A DNA stretch of 64,000 nt from Bradyrhizobium paxllaeri (GCF_001693515.2 NZ_CP042968.1:1550001-1614000); one strand, 5' to 3'. Positions 9,545 to 20,090 are shown, numbered from the stretch's first letter. The notes: generated by a model from the sequence alone, not told the origin. Program-made: numbers and translations.

Positions 9545-11692
9545 TCAGCTTTCCGGTACGAGAAAGATCGCGGCCAACGGCGGAATGGTGAGGCTGAGTT
9601 CGGGGATGCTGCCATCCAGGGTGTGGACTTCGCCGACATTGCCGACATTGCTGCCGCCATAATGCGCGGCGTCGGAATTCAGCACTTCCTTCCACTTGCC
9701 AGCGAACGGCACCCGGACGCGGTAATTTTGATAGACGTTCGGCGAGAAGTTGACGACCACGAGACAGCGCGCATGCGCGTCGAAACCCTTGCGCAGCCAG
9801 GCAAAGATATTGTTGCCGGAATCATGGGTAATGACCCATTCGAATCCAGCCTGGTTGCAATCCATCTCGTGCAGCGCCGGCACGGCGCGATAGAGCCGGT
9901 TGAGATCGCGGATCAGGTTCTGGATGCCAGCGTGCCGGTGTTGCCCCAGCAGGTGCCAGTCCAGCGACTGATCGTGATTCCACTCGCGCTCCTGGCCGAA
10001 CTCGCAGCCCATGAACAGGAGCTTCTTGCCGGGATGGCCGAACATGAAGCTGTAATAGGCGCGTAAGTTGGCAAACCGCTGCCACTCGTCGCCCGGCATG
10101 CGGCCGAGGATCGAGCGTTTGCCGTGCACGACCTCGTCATGCGACAGCGGCAGGATGAAGTTTTCCGAAAACGCGTAATGCAGGCCGAACAGCACATCGC
10201 CGTGATGGTGCTTCCGGTACACCGGATCCTTGCCGATATATTTCAGCGTGTCGTGCATCCAGCCCATGTTCCACTTGAAGCCGAAGCCGAGCCCGCCATA
10301 TTCGACCGGCTGCGAGACCTGCGGCCATGCGGTGGATTCTTCCGCCGCCGTGGTGGCTTCCGGAAAATGCCCGAACACCTCGATGTTGAAGCGGCGCAGG
10401 AATTCGATGGCTTCGAGGTTTTCCCGCCCGCCATGCCGGTTCGGAATCCACTCGCCCGCAGGCCGGCTGTAGTCGAGATAGAGCATCGAGGCGACGGCAT
10501 CGACACGCAGGCCGTCGACGCCATAGCGATCGAGCCAGAACAGCGCGTTGGAAACCAGGAAATTGACCACTTCGGTGCGGCCGTAATTGTAGATCAACGT
10601 ACCCCAGTCGAGGTGGCGACCCTGCATCGGATTGGCATGCTCGTAGAGCGCGGTGCCGTCGAAATAGCCGAGACCATGCGGATCATCGGGAAAATGTCCG
10701 GGCACCCAGTCGAGCCATACGCCGAGCCCCTCGCGATGGCAGGCATCGACGAGGGCGGAGAAATCCTCCGGCGTGCCGAACCGGCTGGTCGGCGCATACA
10801 GGCCGGTCGGCTGATAGCCCCATGAGCCGTCGAACGGATGCTCGCTGACGGGCAGGAATTCGATATGGGTAAAGCCCATGTCCTTTGCGTAGGCCGGAAG
10901 CTGCTCGGCGAGATCGCGATAGCTCAGCCATTCGTTGCCGTTCTTGCGCCGCCACGAACCGAGATGCACCTCGTAGATCGAGATCGGCGCTTCCAGCGCG
11001 TTGATGCCCGATGGCGCCGAGCGCGGATGCGGAATCTTGCTTTCGTCGACGACGATCGAGGCCGTCGAAGGCCGGATCTCCGCCGCAAACGCCACCGGAT
11101 CGGATTTCAGCGGCAGGCGCCGTCCGTCCCGGTCGGTGATGTCGAACTTGTAGCGGTCGCCGGCGCGGGCATGGGGCACGAACAATTCCCAATAGCCGAC
11201 GCCGCGCACACGCATCGGATGCCGCCTGGCATTCCAGTAGTTGAAATCGCCGACCACGCTGACGGCCTTGGCGTTCGGCGCCAGCACCACGAACGCGACG
11301 CCTTCGACGCCATCCAGCCGCATCGGATGCGCGCCGAGCTTGTCGTAGATCCGCCGGTGGGTGCCTTCGCCCAGCAGATAGAGATCGAAGTCGCTGAGCA
11401 CGGGCGGGAAGCGGTAGGGATCATCGAGATCGACGACGTTCTCGCCGAAGCGGGCGCGGAGCTGGTAACGCTTCGATCCGTTCGGCAGCGCGCCCGCGAA
11501 CAGTCCGGCATCGTGAATGCGCTGCAGCGGTGCGGTCTCGCCATGCTCGCCGATCGCCTCCACGTTGGAGGCTTCGGGGATGAACGCGCGCACCACGCTT
11601 TGGCCGCCCTCGCTGTGCAGACCGAGATAGCGGAACGGATCGGAATGCTTGCCTTCGATGATCGCATAGGCCTCGGCGGATAGCTTGGTCAT
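9545..11692 (-). CDS. glgB: 1,4-alpha-glucan branching enzyme (GlgB)
   Basis: GH13 enzyme that introduces alpha-1,6 branches into glycogen. With the start at 11692 ([14 protein letters not shown]) the protein has 715 residues; a longer frame reaches 11920 but runs into treS. The N1/CBM48 modules occupy about 1-220 ([10 protein letters not shown] is the CBM48 signature), and the barrel carries Asp398 in [10 protein letters not shown], the catalytic-glutamate motif EESTAWP at about 451 and [14 protein letters not shown]. The ATGA overlap with the treS stop codon shows translational coupling. Confidence 0.95.
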   Translation of the reverse strand: MTKLSAEAYAIIEGKHSDPFRYLGLHSEGGQSVVRAFIPEASNVEAIGEHGETAPLQRIHDAGLFAGALPNGSKRYQLRARFGENVVDLDDPYRFPPVLSDFDLYLLGEGTHRRIYDKLGAHPMRLDGVEGVAFVVLAPNAKAVSVVGDFNYWNARRHPMRVRGVGYWELFVPHARAGDRYKFDITDRDGRRLPLKSDPVAFAAEIRPSTASIVVDESKIPHPRSAPSGINALEAPISIYEVHLGSWRRKNGNEWLSYRDLAEQLPAYAKDMGFTHIEFLPVSEHPFDGSWGYQPTGLYAPTSRFGTPEDFSALVDACHREGLGVWLDWVPGHFPDDPHGLGYFDGTALYEHANPMQGRHLDWGTLIYNYGRTEVVNFLVSNALFWLDRYGVDGLRVDAVASMLYLDYSRPAGEWIPNRHGGRENLEAIEFLRRFNIEVFGHFPEATTAAEESTAWPQVSQPVEYGGLGFGFKWNMGWMHDTLKYIGKDPVYRKHHHGDVLFGLHYAFSENFILPLSHDEVVHGKRSILGRMPGDEWQRFANLRAYYSFMFGHPGKKLLFMGCEFGQEREWNHDQSLDWHLLGQHRHAGIQNLIRDLNRLYRAVPALHEMDCNQAGFEWVITHDSGNNIFAWLRKGFDAHARCLVVVNFSPNVYQNYRVRVPFAGKWKEVLNSDAAHYGGSNVGNVGEVHTLDGSIPELSLTIPPLAAIFLVPES

Positions 11693-14600
11693 GCGGCCTC
11701 GAATGGTGATTGCGACAACGTTCGGATGATTCCGGTCAGGGGCATGCGTAGCCAGTCCGGTCGATACAACAGCTCGTGTTCGATTTCGTTCAAAGCCTTC
11801 TCGAGCAGGAAGAAGTTCAATATGCGCTCGGCAGCTCTGGGATCGTTCGGCCACAACCGTTGATCGGTCATGGCTTCGCTGTAGGCGGCGAAAAATGCCA
11901 CGGTCGCCCGGTCGCGCCACTCGCCAAGCGCCGCACCCAGCTTGCCATGCTCATCGTTGGCCACTTTGAGCGCGCGCTCAAGGGCGGAAGTTGCCGAATA
12001 ATCGATCGAGCGGATCAGGCTGGCGACATCGCGCGCCGCGGGCACCTTGCGCCGGCGTTCGGCAATCGTGCGCCGCGGCGTGCCTTCGAAGTCGACGATG
12101 AAGATGTCGTCCTTGACGATCAGCAACTGGCTGAGATCGAGGTCGCCATGGCAGCGGATGTTGGCGGCGTCGAACTCGCGCGGCAGCAGCGTTTCGAGGC
12201 GATCGCGCAGGGCCGGCTGCAACGCCAGCACCTGGTCGGCCAGCGCCCGGTCGGCGGCGTCTTTCAGCGTTTCGCGCCGCTGCCTGAGCAAATCGAAGAC
12301 GTGTCCGGCGCACAGTGCCAAATCGTCGATCCAGCGCTGTACGTCGTCGCGGCCGGTCGGCTCCGGCGCGAATTCGGCGAGCTCGCTATTGCTGGCGAGC
12401 GCGACATGCAGCTCGGCGACGCGCCGCCCGGCCTGCGCGATATAACGCAGATAGGGGATTTCTTCCTCGCGCTCGCCGGGGTGGATGCTCTCCGCCAGCA
12501 GCCGCTGCTCCTCGACGAAACGATCGAGATAGGCAGCACTCACGGCCCATAGATCGCCCTGATTGGCGACGAAGGCGTGAACGACACCGACCGCGCTCTT
12601 CTCGTTGCCCTCGACCAATTCGGCGCTGCCGAGCAGCACCGGTGCGTTGGGAAAATTGGCGACGTCGGTCAGGAAGCGCCCCATCTCGATCTCGGGATTG
12701 GGGCCGGGCTGAAGCGTTCGGTAGATCTTGACGACGTAGTCGTTGTCTACCAGCGCGGTGCTGCGGGGCAGATCGGACTCGACGGTGCGGATGTGCTCGG
12801 GCTGCCGGATCGGCTTGTCGCCGAAGCGGCTGGTCGGGCGGAATTCGAGTTGCAGGCCCTGTTCGCTCTCGTCGACCGTCAGCGATTGCTGCAGGTTGCG
12901 CAAGAACAGCGAGATGAAGATCTGGTCGGTGGCGACGTCGAGCAAGGTACCCTCGCGGGCACCTTGTCGGACGGCGGCCAGCGCATGCGGATTGTAGCGC
13001 TCGCGGTCGAAGCGTACCCATTCGATCTGCATCGGCAACACGTAACGCGTCGTGATGCTGCGCTCCGTGGTTTCGAAGAAAGCGAGCCACGGTCGGTTGT
13101 CGCCGATGTCGCAGAACGGTATCGCCGACGTCAGCGCCGGACGGATCGCTTTCTCTGACCGTTCGGGATACCAGCGGCTGCGCGCCAGATGTCCCGGAAG
13201 CACATCGCGCTCGAACACGCCGCGTTCGCGCGCCAGCGACACCCAGGTCGCGTTCAGCGGCACCACCAGCGTTTCGAACTCGGGCACTGCGCGCTGCGGC
13301 ACCGGCGCCGATTTGTCGCGCTCCTGCAGTTCGAACCAGTAGAAGCCGTAAGGCGCGAGCGTGATCATGTAGGGCAACTCGCCGATCGCGGGGAAGCGGG
13401 TGCGGCCGAGCATTTCCAGCGGGATGCGGTCCTTGAAGGCGGAGAGATCCAGCTCGGTCGCCTGCGCCGACCGCGACAGGTTGGCGACGCACAGGATGAC
13501 CTCGTCGCCGTACTGACGCACATAGCACAGCACCGCGCGGTTCTCCGGGCGAATGAACGTCATGGTGCCGCGGCCGAAGGCCAGCGTCGACTTGCGGACC
13601 GCGATCAGCCGCTTGGTGGCGGAGAGCAGCGAGGACAGGCTGCGCGACTGCGCTTCGACATTGACCGATTCATAGCCGTAGACCGGGTCCATGATGGTCG
13701 GTGCATAGAGCCGCGCGGGGTCGGCGCGGGAGAAACCGCCATTGCGGTCCGGCGTCCATTGCATCGGGGTGCGCACGCCGTTGCGGTCGCCGAGATAGAT
13801 GTTGTCGCCCATGCCGATCTCGTCGCCGTAATAGATGATCGGCGTGCCCGGGAATGAGAACAGCAGCGAGTTCATCAGCTCGATCTTGCGCCGATCGTTG
13901 TCCATCAGCGGCGCCAGCCGCCGGCGGATGCCGACATTGATGCGGGCGCGAGGATCGTTGGCGTACGTCGACCACAGGTAATCGCGCTCGACGTCGGTGA
14001 CCATTTCCAGCGTCAGCTCGTCATGGTTGCGCAGGAACAGCGCCCATTGGCAGTTGCCCGGAATATCCGGCGTCTGGCGCAGGATGTCGGTGATCGGAAA
14101 ACGGTCTTCCTGCGCGATCGCCATGTAGATGCGCGGCATCAGCGGGAAGTGATAGGCCATGTGGCATTCGTCGCCGCGTCCGAAATATTCCTGCACGTCC
14201 TCCGGCCATTGATTGGCCTCGGCCAGCAACACCTTGCCTTTTGCATAGGCATCTAGCTCGCTGCGCAGCCGCTTGATGATGATATGCGTCTCCGGCAGGT
14301 TTTCGTTGTTGGTACCGTCGCGCTCGCACAGATAGGGAATGGCGTCGAGCCGGAAGCCGTCCACGCCGGTATCGAGCCAGCGCTTCATCACCTGCACCAG
14401 CGCGCTGACCACGCGCGGGTTGTCGAAATTGAGGTCCGGCTGGTGCGAGAAGAAGCGGTGCCAGTAGAACTGGCCGGCTTCCGGGTCCCAGGTCCAGTTC
14501 GACTTCTCGGTATCGGTGAAGATGATCCGGGTGCCCAGATATTTCTGGTCGGTGTCGCTCCAGACATACCAGTTGCGAGCGCTGGAATTCGGGTCCGAGC

Positions 14601-15090
14601 GGCGGGCGCGCTTGAACCAGTCGTGCTGGTCGGACGTGTGGTTGATGACGAGCTCGGTGATGACCCGCAAGCCCCGCTTCTTGGCTTCCTGGATGAAGCG
14701 CCTGAAATCCTTCATCGTCCCGAAATCGGGATTGATGTCGCCGTAGTCGGCGATGTCGTAGCCGTCGTCACGGCCGGGCGAAGGGTAGAACGGCAACAGC
14801 CACAGCGTGGTGACGCCGAGATCCTGCAGGTACCCCAGCTTCTCGGTCAGCCCGGCAAAGTCGCCGATGCCGTCGTTGTTGCTGTCGGCGAAGGCCTTGA
14901 CGTGGAGCTGGTAGATGATCGCATCCTTGTACCAGAGTTCGTCGGCCACGGGGTCGGCGGCTGGCATCTCCTTTGCTTCGAGCAACAGGTCCTTATCCAG
15001 CGGATAGGCGCCATCGATAGGGAGGGAGACGCCGGAATGAGAGCTTTCGGCGGTTTGCGCTTTTTTGTTCACGGTGATGCCATTAGCCAT
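11689..15090 (-). CDS. treS: Trehalose synthase fused to maltokinase (TreS-Pep2)
   Basis: Two-domain protein of 1133 residues. The N-terminal GH13 module (about 50-600) interconverts maltose and trehalose: [13 protein letters not shown], nucleophile Asp249 in [13 protein letters not shown], acid/base Glu291 in [12 protein letters not shown] and [13 protein letters not shown]. The C-terminal part (about 640-1120) is a maltokinase that phosphorylates maltose with [16 protein letters not shown] is the catalytic loop and [12 protein letters not shown] the metal-binding motif. The product maltose 1-phosphate is normally used by GlgE, which is not in this window. It is the first gene of the leftward operon. 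The start at 15090 has [10 protein letters not shown] with purine-rich sequence upstream. Confidence 0.95.
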   Translation of the reverse strand: MANGITVNKKAQTAESSHSGVSLPIDGAYPLDKDLLLEAKEMPAADPVADELWYKDAIIYQLHVKAFADSNNDGIGDFAGLTEKLGYLQDLGVTTLWLLPFYPSPGRDDGYDIADYGDINPDFGTMKDFRRFIQEAKKRGLRVITELVINHTSDQHDWFKRARRSDPNSSARNWYVWSDTDQKYLGTRIIFTDTEKSNWTWDPEAGQFYWHRFFSHQPDLNFDNPRVVSALVQVMKRWLDTGVDGFRLDAIPYLCERDGTNNENLPETHIIIKRLRSELDAYAKGKVLLAEANQWPEDVQEYFGRGDECHMAYHFPLMPRIYMAIAQEDRFPITDILRQTPDIPGNCQWALFLRNHDELTLEMVTDVERDYLWSTYANDPRARINVGIRRRLAPLMDNDRRKIELMNSLLFSFPGTPIIYYGDEIGMGDNIYLGDRNGVRTPMQWTPDRNGGFSRADPARLYAPTIMDPVYGYESVNVEAQSRSLSSLLSATKRLIAVRKSTLAFGRGTMTFIRPENRAVLCYVRQYGDEVILCVANLSRSAQATELDLSAFKDRIPLEMLGRTRFPAIGELPYMITLAPYGFYWFELQERDKSAPVPQRAVPEFETLVVPLNATWVSLARERGVFERDVLPGHLARSRWYPERSEKAIRPALTSAIPFCDIGDNRPWLAFFETTERSITTRYVLPMQIEWVRFDRERYNPHALAAVRQGAREGTLLDVATDQIFISLFLRNLQQSLTVDESEQGLQLEFRPTSRFGDKPIRQPEHIRTVESDLPRSTALVDNDYVVKIYRTLQPGPNPEIEMGRFLTDVANFPNAPVLLGSAELVEGNEKSAVGVVHAFVANQGDLWAVSAAYLDRFVEEQRLLAESIHPGEREEEIPYLRYIAQAGRRVAELHVALASNSELAEFAPEPTGRDDVQRWIDDLALCAGHVFDLLRQRRETLKDAADRALADQVLALQPALRDRLETLLPREFDAANIRCHGDLDLSQLLIVKDDIFIVDFEGTPRRTIAERRRKVPAARDVASLIRSIDYSATSALERALKVANDEHGKLGAALGEWRDRATVAFFAAYSEAMTDQRLWPNDPRAAERILNFFLLEKALNEIEHELLYRPDWLRMPLTGIIRTLSQSPFEAA

Positions 15091-15165
15091 GGAAATGACG
15101 TCCCCGTTTCGTTTGAAGAAAGGGAGACGTTCCGGACATAGATAAAAAGCCGCTCGGCTCGCTTT

Positions 15166-15180
15166 GGTTCCAGTGGAACC
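15166..15180. promoter_or_regulatory. Perfect 15-bp palindrome between treS and malQ
   Basis: GGTTCCA-G-TGGAACC is a perfect 7-1-7 inverted repeat in the 187-bp region between the divergent treS and malQ start codons. It overlaps the GGAAC element of the candidate malQ promoter, so it could be an operator or could simply place a GGAAC element on each strand. No regulator is assigned. Confidence 0.4.
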
Positions 15181-15199
15181 GTTGAGGGGTCCGAGCGTT
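15175..15199 (+). promoter_or_regulatory. Candidate EcfG (general stress) promoter for malQ
   Basis: GGAAC (15175-15179), 16 bases, then CGTT (15196-15199) matches the EcfG consensus GGAAC-N16/17-CGTT exactly. The malQ ATG is 79 bp further on. No matching element was found on the other strand for treS. Confidence 0.55.
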
Positions 15200-15277
15200 A
15201 GACACGGTCTATCTCCTTCCCGTAATTGGACAATTTCGCGACATCGGTTTGATGTTTGCGTGCAAAGTACGTGCCGA

Positions 15278-17224
15278 ATGGACCTTTTTGCTCAAGCCAA
15301 AGCCCTGGGGATTCAAACCGAGTTCCTGGATGGTCAGGGTCACCGCCGTGTGACGGACGCCGCCGCGCTCAAAATAATTCTGGATGCCCTGCCACCGCAG
15401 GCGCCGGGGCCACTGGTCGGCCACCCCGTGGTGGTCCGGTCCGGGCGGCCGTCGCGAACCGAACTCCCGAAGGCCAGGCTCCCGGTGGACTGGAAAATCG
15501 TTGCGGATTCGGGAGTTATTGCCAAGGGCGAGAGTTCGGACCACGCCATCGACTGGCCGAAGGACCTGCCGCTCGGCATCTATCGGCTGCAGGTGAGGGA
15601 TACCGCAACGACCGAGGACGTGCCGCTGATTTCGGCGCCGGAACGGGCGTTTGGCGGCGAGTTCGACCGCTGCTGGCTGCTCGCGGTCCAGCTTTATAGC
15701 GTGCGCTCGGCCCGCAACTGGGGCATGGGTGACTTCACCGACCTCGCCAACCTGATCGAACTCGCCGATCAGCTCGGCGCCGATGGTGTCGGCCTCAATC
15801 CGTTGCATGCATTGTTCGACGATCGCCCGGGCGATTGCAGCCCGTATTCGCCGAACAGCCGGCTGTTTCTCAACGCGCTCTATATCGACGTTGAAAAGCT
15901 TCCCGAATTTCAGCCCGATTCCGAAATCCGCGAGGCGCTGGCATCGTTGCGGGGAGGCGATGTCGTCGATTACGTCGGCGTCGCTGGGTTGAAGTGGCGC
16001 GCGCTTCGCGCCGCCTTCGCCGCTTTCAAGTCCGCTCCCAAGCCGGGGCGCCAACAGGATTTTGACAAATTCCGCACCGAGCGCGGCACGTTGCTGTCGC
16101 ACTTTGCCTGCTTCGAGGTGCTCCGGCACAAGTTCGGCAAGCCATGGTGGGAATGGCCGGAAGAATGGCAGCAGCCGGACGATATCAGATGCGCCGCCTT
16201 GCGCCAGGGTGAGGACGCCGGCGAAATCGGATTCGTCGAATTCGTGCAATGGACCGCCGACCGGCAACTCGGCGCGGCCAACGATCTGGCCAAAAAGCTC
16301 GGCATGAAGGTCGGGCTCTATCTCGACGTCGCGGTCGGCGTGCAGGCCGACGGGTTCGACGCCTGGAACGAGCAGGTCGCAATATCGCGCCACCTCGGCG
16401 TCGGCGCACCGCCCGATCCGCTCAACACCGCCGGCCAGAGCTGGGGCCTTGCCGGCTTCAATGCGGTCGGGCTCGAGCAGCAGTCGTTTGCCCCGTATCG
16501 CGACATGCTACGCGCCTCGATGCGGCATGCCGGCGCGATCCGGCTCGATCACGTTCTCGGGCTGAAGCGGCTCTATCTGGTGCCGCAAGGCTTTACCGCG
16601 CGCGACGGCGTCTATGTGCAAATGCCGTTCGAGGCGCTGCTGGCGGTGACCGCGCAGGAAAGCGTGGCGCAACGCTGCGTCGTGATCGGCGAAGACCTCG
16701 GCACGGTGCCGGAAGGATTTCGCGACCAGATCGCCGATTGGGGCATCTGGTCATATCTTGTGATGATGTTCGAGCGCGACGACCACGGATCGTTCCGCAA
16801 CATCGATCATTATTTGACCAACGCGCTCGTCACCTTCAACACCCATGATCTCTCGACCTATGCCGGCTGGCGCTCGTTCGGCGATCTCAAGCTGAAGCGC
16901 TCGCTCGGGATCGATCCCGGCGAGAGCGACGAGGCGCGCTGGCACGCGCTTGCCATGCTGGACGACGTGCTGCGGCATCACGCCATCGATCGCAACGATC
17001 TCTATTCGGTTGCGAGTTTCCTGGCGCGTACCAAATCACGGCTGCTCGCGGTCTCGCTGGAGGATCTGCTCGGCGTGGTCGATCAGCCCAACATTCCCGG
17101 CACCGTCAACGAGCATCCGAACTGGCGGCGGCGGCTTCCGGTGACAATTGAGGAAATGACGTCCACGGTCGACGTCGCCGCGCTCAAGGCGGCAACCCAT
17201 GAGCGGTCGCGCGCCGCGATCTGA
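15278..17224 (+). CDS. malQ: 4-alpha-glucanotransferase (amylomaltase, MalQ)
   Basis: GH77 enzyme that transfers malto-oligosaccharide segments between glucans and releases glucose; it works with GlgX in glycogen/maltodextrin turnover. ATG 15278 (MDLFAQAKALGIQTEFLDG) gives 648 residues; an upstream in-frame TTG at 15164 would only add a non-conserved leader across the promoter. Typical motifs are GDFTDL, the nucleophile motif IRLDHVLGLKRLYLVP, acid/base IGEDLGTVPEGF and FNTHDLSTYAGW. It diverges from the treS operon and is followed 78 bp later by a GH15 gene, with a strong hairpin between them. Confidence 0.93.
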   Translation: MDLFAQAKALGIQTEFLDGQGHRRVTDAAALKIILDALPPQAPGPLVGHPVVVRSGRPSRTELPKARLPVDWKIVADSGVIAKGESSDHAIDWPKDLPLGIYRLQVRDTATTEDVPLISAPERAFGGEFDRCWLLAVQLYSVRSARNWGMGDFTDLANLIELADQLGADGVGLNPLHALFDDRPGDCSPYSPNSRLFLNALYIDVEKLPEFQPDSEIREALASLRGGDVVDYVGVAGLKWRALRAAFAAFKSAPKPGRQQDFDKFRTERGTLLSHFACFEVLRHKFGKPWWEWPEEWQQPDDIRCAALRQGEDAGEIGFVEFVQWTADRQLGAANDLAKKLGMKVGLYLDVAVGVQADGFDAWNEQVAISRHLGVGAPPDPLNTAGQSWGLAGFNAVGLEQQSFAPYRDMLRASMRHAGAIRLDHVLGLKRLYLVPQGFTARDGVYVQMPFEALLAVTAQESVAQRCVVIGEDLGTVPEGFRDQIADWGIWSYLVMMFERDDHGSFRNIDHYLTNALVTFNTHDLSTYAGWRSFGDLKLKRSLGIDPGESDEARWHALAMLDDVLRHHAIDRNDLYSVASFLARTKSRLLAVSLEDLLGVVDQPNIPGTVNEHPNWRRRLPVTIEEMTSTVDVAALKAATHERSRAAI

Positions 17225-17249
17225 AGAGATCATGCACGAGCAGGAAGGC

Positions 17250-17288
17250 AGAGCGGGATGATGACTGGAAGAAATGCCATCCCGCTCT
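17250..17288. repeat. Perfect 11-bp inverted repeat between malQ and the GH15 gene
   Basis: AGAGCGGGATG (17250-17260) and its exact complement (17278-17288) are separated by 17 nt. The stem would form 25 nt after the malQ stop codon and end 14 nt before the GH15 start, so it could terminate or attenuate transcription, or stabilise the malQ message. There is no T-run. The AGCGGGATGA core also occurs in the repeat at 43040-43141. Confidence 0.6.
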
Positions 17289-17302
17289 GGTGGTGAATCA
17301 CC

Positions 17303-19102
17303 GTGCCGTGCCCGATCGAAGATTATGGGCTGATCGGCGATTGCGAAACCGCGGCGCTGGTCGGCCGTGACGGGTCGATCGATTGGCTGTGCTGGCCGGC
17401 ATTCGATTCCGATGCCTGCTTTGCGGCTATTCTCGGCACGCACAAGCACGGCCGCTGGCTGATCGCGCCGGCGGGGGAGGTCACCGGCACCTCCCGCCGC
17501 TATTGGGGCGACACCCTGATCCTGGAGACACGGTTCGAGACGGCTGATGGTACAGTCGACCTGATCGACTTCATGCCGCCGCGCGGTAACGCCTCCGATG
17601 TGGTGCGGCTGGTGCGCGGCGTTCGCGGCCGGGTCAGGATGCACATGCAACTGGTGATCCGCTTCGGTTTCGGCGTCGACATTCCCTGGGTCAAGAAAAG
17701 CGAGGATGGCTCCGCGCTGCTCGCAATCTGCGGGCAGGACATGACGGTGTTGCGGACGCCGGTGGAAACCCGCGGCGAGGACCTGACGACGGTCGCCGAT
17801 TTCGAAGTGGGCGAGGGCGACACCGTTCCCTTCGTCCTCACCTACGGCCCCTCGCATCTTCCTGTGCCCAAGCCGATCGATCCTGCTTACGCCTTGCAGG
17901 ACACCGAAACGTTCTGGACCGAATGGTGCAGCCGTTGCACTTTTGAAGGCGAATACCGCGATCTCGTGATGCGTTCGCTGATCACGCTGAAGGCGCAGAC
18001 CTATGCGCCGACCGGCGGCATTGTCGCCGCGCCAACGACGTCGCTGCCGGAGCAGCTCGGGGGACAGCGCAACTGGGACTACCGCTTCTGCTGGCTGCGT
18101 GACGCCACCTTCACGCTGCTGGCACTGATGAACTCGGGCTATACCGAGGAGGCTTCCGCCTGGCACCGCTGGCTGTTGCGGGCGGCGGCAGGTTCTCCCG
18201 CCAACATGCAGATCATGTACGGTATCATGGGGCAGCGACGCCTGCTGGAATGGGAGGCCACCTGGCTGCCCGGCTATGAGGGTGCAAGGCCGGTTCGGGT
18301 CGGCAACGCCGCGCATGCGCAGTTGCAGCTCGATGTCTACGGCGAATTGATCGACGCGTTTCACCAGTGGCGCGTGGCCAAGCTCGAAATGGATGAAACC
18401 AGCTGGGCGATGGAGTGCGCCGTGCTGCAGCACCTTGCCGAAGTATGGCACAAGCCCGACCACGGCATCTGGGAGCGCCGTGGCGCCGGAAAGCACTATG
18501 TCTCGTCCAAGGTGATGACCTGGGTCGCGTTCGACCGCGGCATCAAGAGCGCCGAGACGTTCGGCTTCAAGGCGCCGCTGGAGAAGTGGTGCAAGTTGCG
18601 CGATACCATTCATCGCGACGTCTGCACCAAGGGTTTTGATCCTGAAATGAACGCTTTCGTCGAGTTCTACGGCTCAAAGATGCTCGATGCCTCCATTCTG
18701 TTGCTGCCGTCGGTGGGTTTCCTGCCGTCGGACGATCCCCGCGTGCGTGGGACGCTTGCCGCGGTCGAACATCATCTGATGCGCGACGGTTTCGTGCTGC
18801 GGCACGATCCCCGTGAAGTGGAGAAGCAGCCGGCCGAAGGCGCATTCCTCGCCTGCACGCTGTGGCTCGCCGACGCCTATGTGCTGGCCGGGGAGCTTGA
18901 CAAGGCGCAGGAGCTGTTTGCCCGCGTGGTCGCGATCGCCAACGATCTCGGCCTCTTGGCGGAGGAATACGATCCGACCGCTCGCCGCCAGACCGGCAAT
19001 TTCCCGCAGGCGCTGACGCACATCGCGCTGATCAACACCGCGCATAATCTCTGCGCGGCAAAGACGCCGACCGAGAAGCCGGCAGTGCAGCGTTCGAAGT
19101 AG
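17303..19102 (+). CDS. Glycoside hydrolase family 15 protein (glucoamylase-like)
   Basis: A 599-residue GH15 protein without a signal peptide, hence cytoplasmic. The family includes glucoamylases and, in actinobacteria, trehalases of the same architecture, so the substrate may be short alpha-glucans or trehalose. The N terminus CPIEDYGLIGDCETAALVG and SIDWLCWPAFDS form the beta-sandwich domain. The alpha/alpha barrel carries QRNWDYRFCWLRDATFTL (about residues 255-272) and LLAEEYDPTARRQTGNFPQALTH near the end, which contains the catalytic base region. The start is GTG at 17303, 78 bp after malQ. Its last 71 bp overlap the convergent AraC gene. Confidence 0.9.
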   Translation: MPCPIEDYGLIGDCETAALVGRDGSIDWLCWPAFDSDACFAAILGTHKHGRWLIAPAGEVTGTSRRYWGDTLILETRFETADGTVDLIDFMPPRGNASDVVRLVRGVRGRVRMHMQLVIRFGFGVDIPWVKKSEDGSALLAICGQDMTVLRTPVETRGEDLTTVADFEVGEGDTVPFVLTYGPSHLPVPKPIDPAYALQDTETFWTEWCSRCTFEGEYRDLVMRSLITLKAQTYAPTGGIVAAPTTSLPEQLGGQRNWDYRFCWLRDATFTLLALMNSGYTEEASAWHRWLLRAAAGSPANMQIMYGIMGQRRLLEWEATWLPGYEGARPVRVGNAAHAQLQLDVYGELIDAFHQWRVAKLEMDETSWAMECAVLQHLAEVWHKPDHGIWERRGAGKHYVSSKVMTWVAFDRGIKSAETFGFKAPLEKWCKLRDTIHRDVCTKGFDPEMNAFVEFYGSKMLDASILLLPSVGFLPSDDPRVRGTLAAVEHHLMRDGFVLRHDPREVEKQPAEGAFLACTLWLADAYVLAGELDKAQELFARVVAIANDLGLLAEEYDPTARRQTGNFPQALTHIALINTAHNLCAAKTPTEKPAVQRSK

Positions 19103-20090
19103 CGGCAGGCTCCGCCAGCCGCCGGCTCCTGCCGGGATAGCGCTTGCCGAACGTCTCGGACGGATACTCGTCGAACAGGGTGCGGTAATAGCCGGAAAAT
19201 CTTCCGAGATTGAGAAAGCCATGTTGCAGGGCGATTTCCGCGATCGTCGTCGTGGCGGGATCGGAATCGCGGAGCGCGGAATGAATGTCGCATAGCCGCT
19301 TGCGTTGAAGAAAGGTGACCGGACCGATGCCGAGCACCTCGTCGAACGCCCGATGAAGGCTGCGGCGGGATACGCCGCACTCGGCGCAAATCTCGGAAAT
19401 ATGCACGGGCCGGGACCCGGCGGTTTCGATATATTGCTCGGCCCTTTGCGTTACACGTGTCGCCGATGGGATCATCTCCGTCATGCCGGATGATTGCGAA
19501 TGTTGGACGGTCGCCGTGACGACATCGATGATCGTGCGTCGCCAGAACTCGACGGCCTTCGGCGAGATGCGAGCGTTCGGATCGGCCAGTCGCGACACGA
19601 TCTCGCGCAGTTTTGCAATGGCTCTCCCGCCGATACGCGGGTCCGCGCGATAGCAATCTTTTCGGTTCCAGTTCGTCGGATCACCCATCCGGTTCTCGCG
19701 GCCGAAAACGCCGGCCACGTCGGACAGGTCGAGCCGGAGGGCTGCATATGATGCGGCGCCGTGGAATCGCCCATCATGGTCGACGCCGGGCGGAATCACG
19801 AGAACGTCCCCTGGGTCCATATCGTACGACCAGTGCGTGACACGATTCTCTGCACCAAGCAGCATGCCGACGATGAGCTTGGGATCGGACGATGTCCGTT
19901 GTGTCCGAAGTCCGACGGAGAAAGATCCGACGCTGAGAGAGAAGTCGCCGGCGCCAATATGGGTCAGCAGGCCGCGAAACCGGCCGCGCTGAAGCTGCAT
20001 CACATCGACATGCGAGCCGTGGACGGCGTTGCGAAAGCCTTCGAAACCATCCACGCGAGACGTAATGACCGTCAAGTCATCCATCGGCAA
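19032..20090 (-). CDS. AraC-family transcriptional regulator
   Basis: A 352-residue DNA-binding protein. The C-terminal part (about 210-320) carries two helix-turn-helix motifs of the AraC type: ISEICAECGVSRRSLHRAF and TTIAEIALQHGFLNLGRFSGYYRTLFDEYPSETF. The N-terminal half contains a cupin-like patch (MDPGDVLVIPPGVDHDGRF, about 91-109) and may bind an effector, giving it an arrangement like AraC regulators with an AraC_binding_2-type sensor. The ligand and target are unknown. The last 71 bp overlap the convergent GH15 gene, which makes mutual transcriptional interference possible. Confidence 0.88.
   Translation of the reverse strand: MPMDDLTVITSRVDGFEGFRNAVHGSHVDVMQLQRGRFRGLLTHIGAGDFSLSVGSFSVGLRTQRTSSDPKLIVGMLLGAENRVTHWSYDMDPGDVLVIPPGVDHDGRFHGAASYAALRLDLSDVAGVFGRENRMGDPTNWNRKDCYRADPRIGGRAIAKLREIVSRLADPNARISPKAVEFWRRTIIDVVTATVQHSQSSGMTEMIPSATRVTQRAEQYIETAGSRPVHISEICAECGVSRRSLHRAFDEVLGIGPVTFLQRKRLCDIHSALRDSDPATTTIAEIALQHGFLNLGRFSGYYRTLFDEYPSETFGKRYPGRSRRLAEPAATSNAALPASRSASLPRRDYARC

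Noticed and set aside
11693..11920. Longer N terminus for GlgB
   Set aside because: It would overlap treS by more than 230 bp; the conserved branching-enzyme sequence begins just after ATG 11692.
7365..14256. Several long plus-strand frames opposite glgX, glgB and treS
   Set aside because: All are mirror frames of recognised GH13 genes and have no family resemblance of their own.
16903..16917. TGGCACG followed by TTGCC, sigma-54-like
   Set aside because: The spacing between GG and GC is one base short and it lies inside malQ coding sequence.
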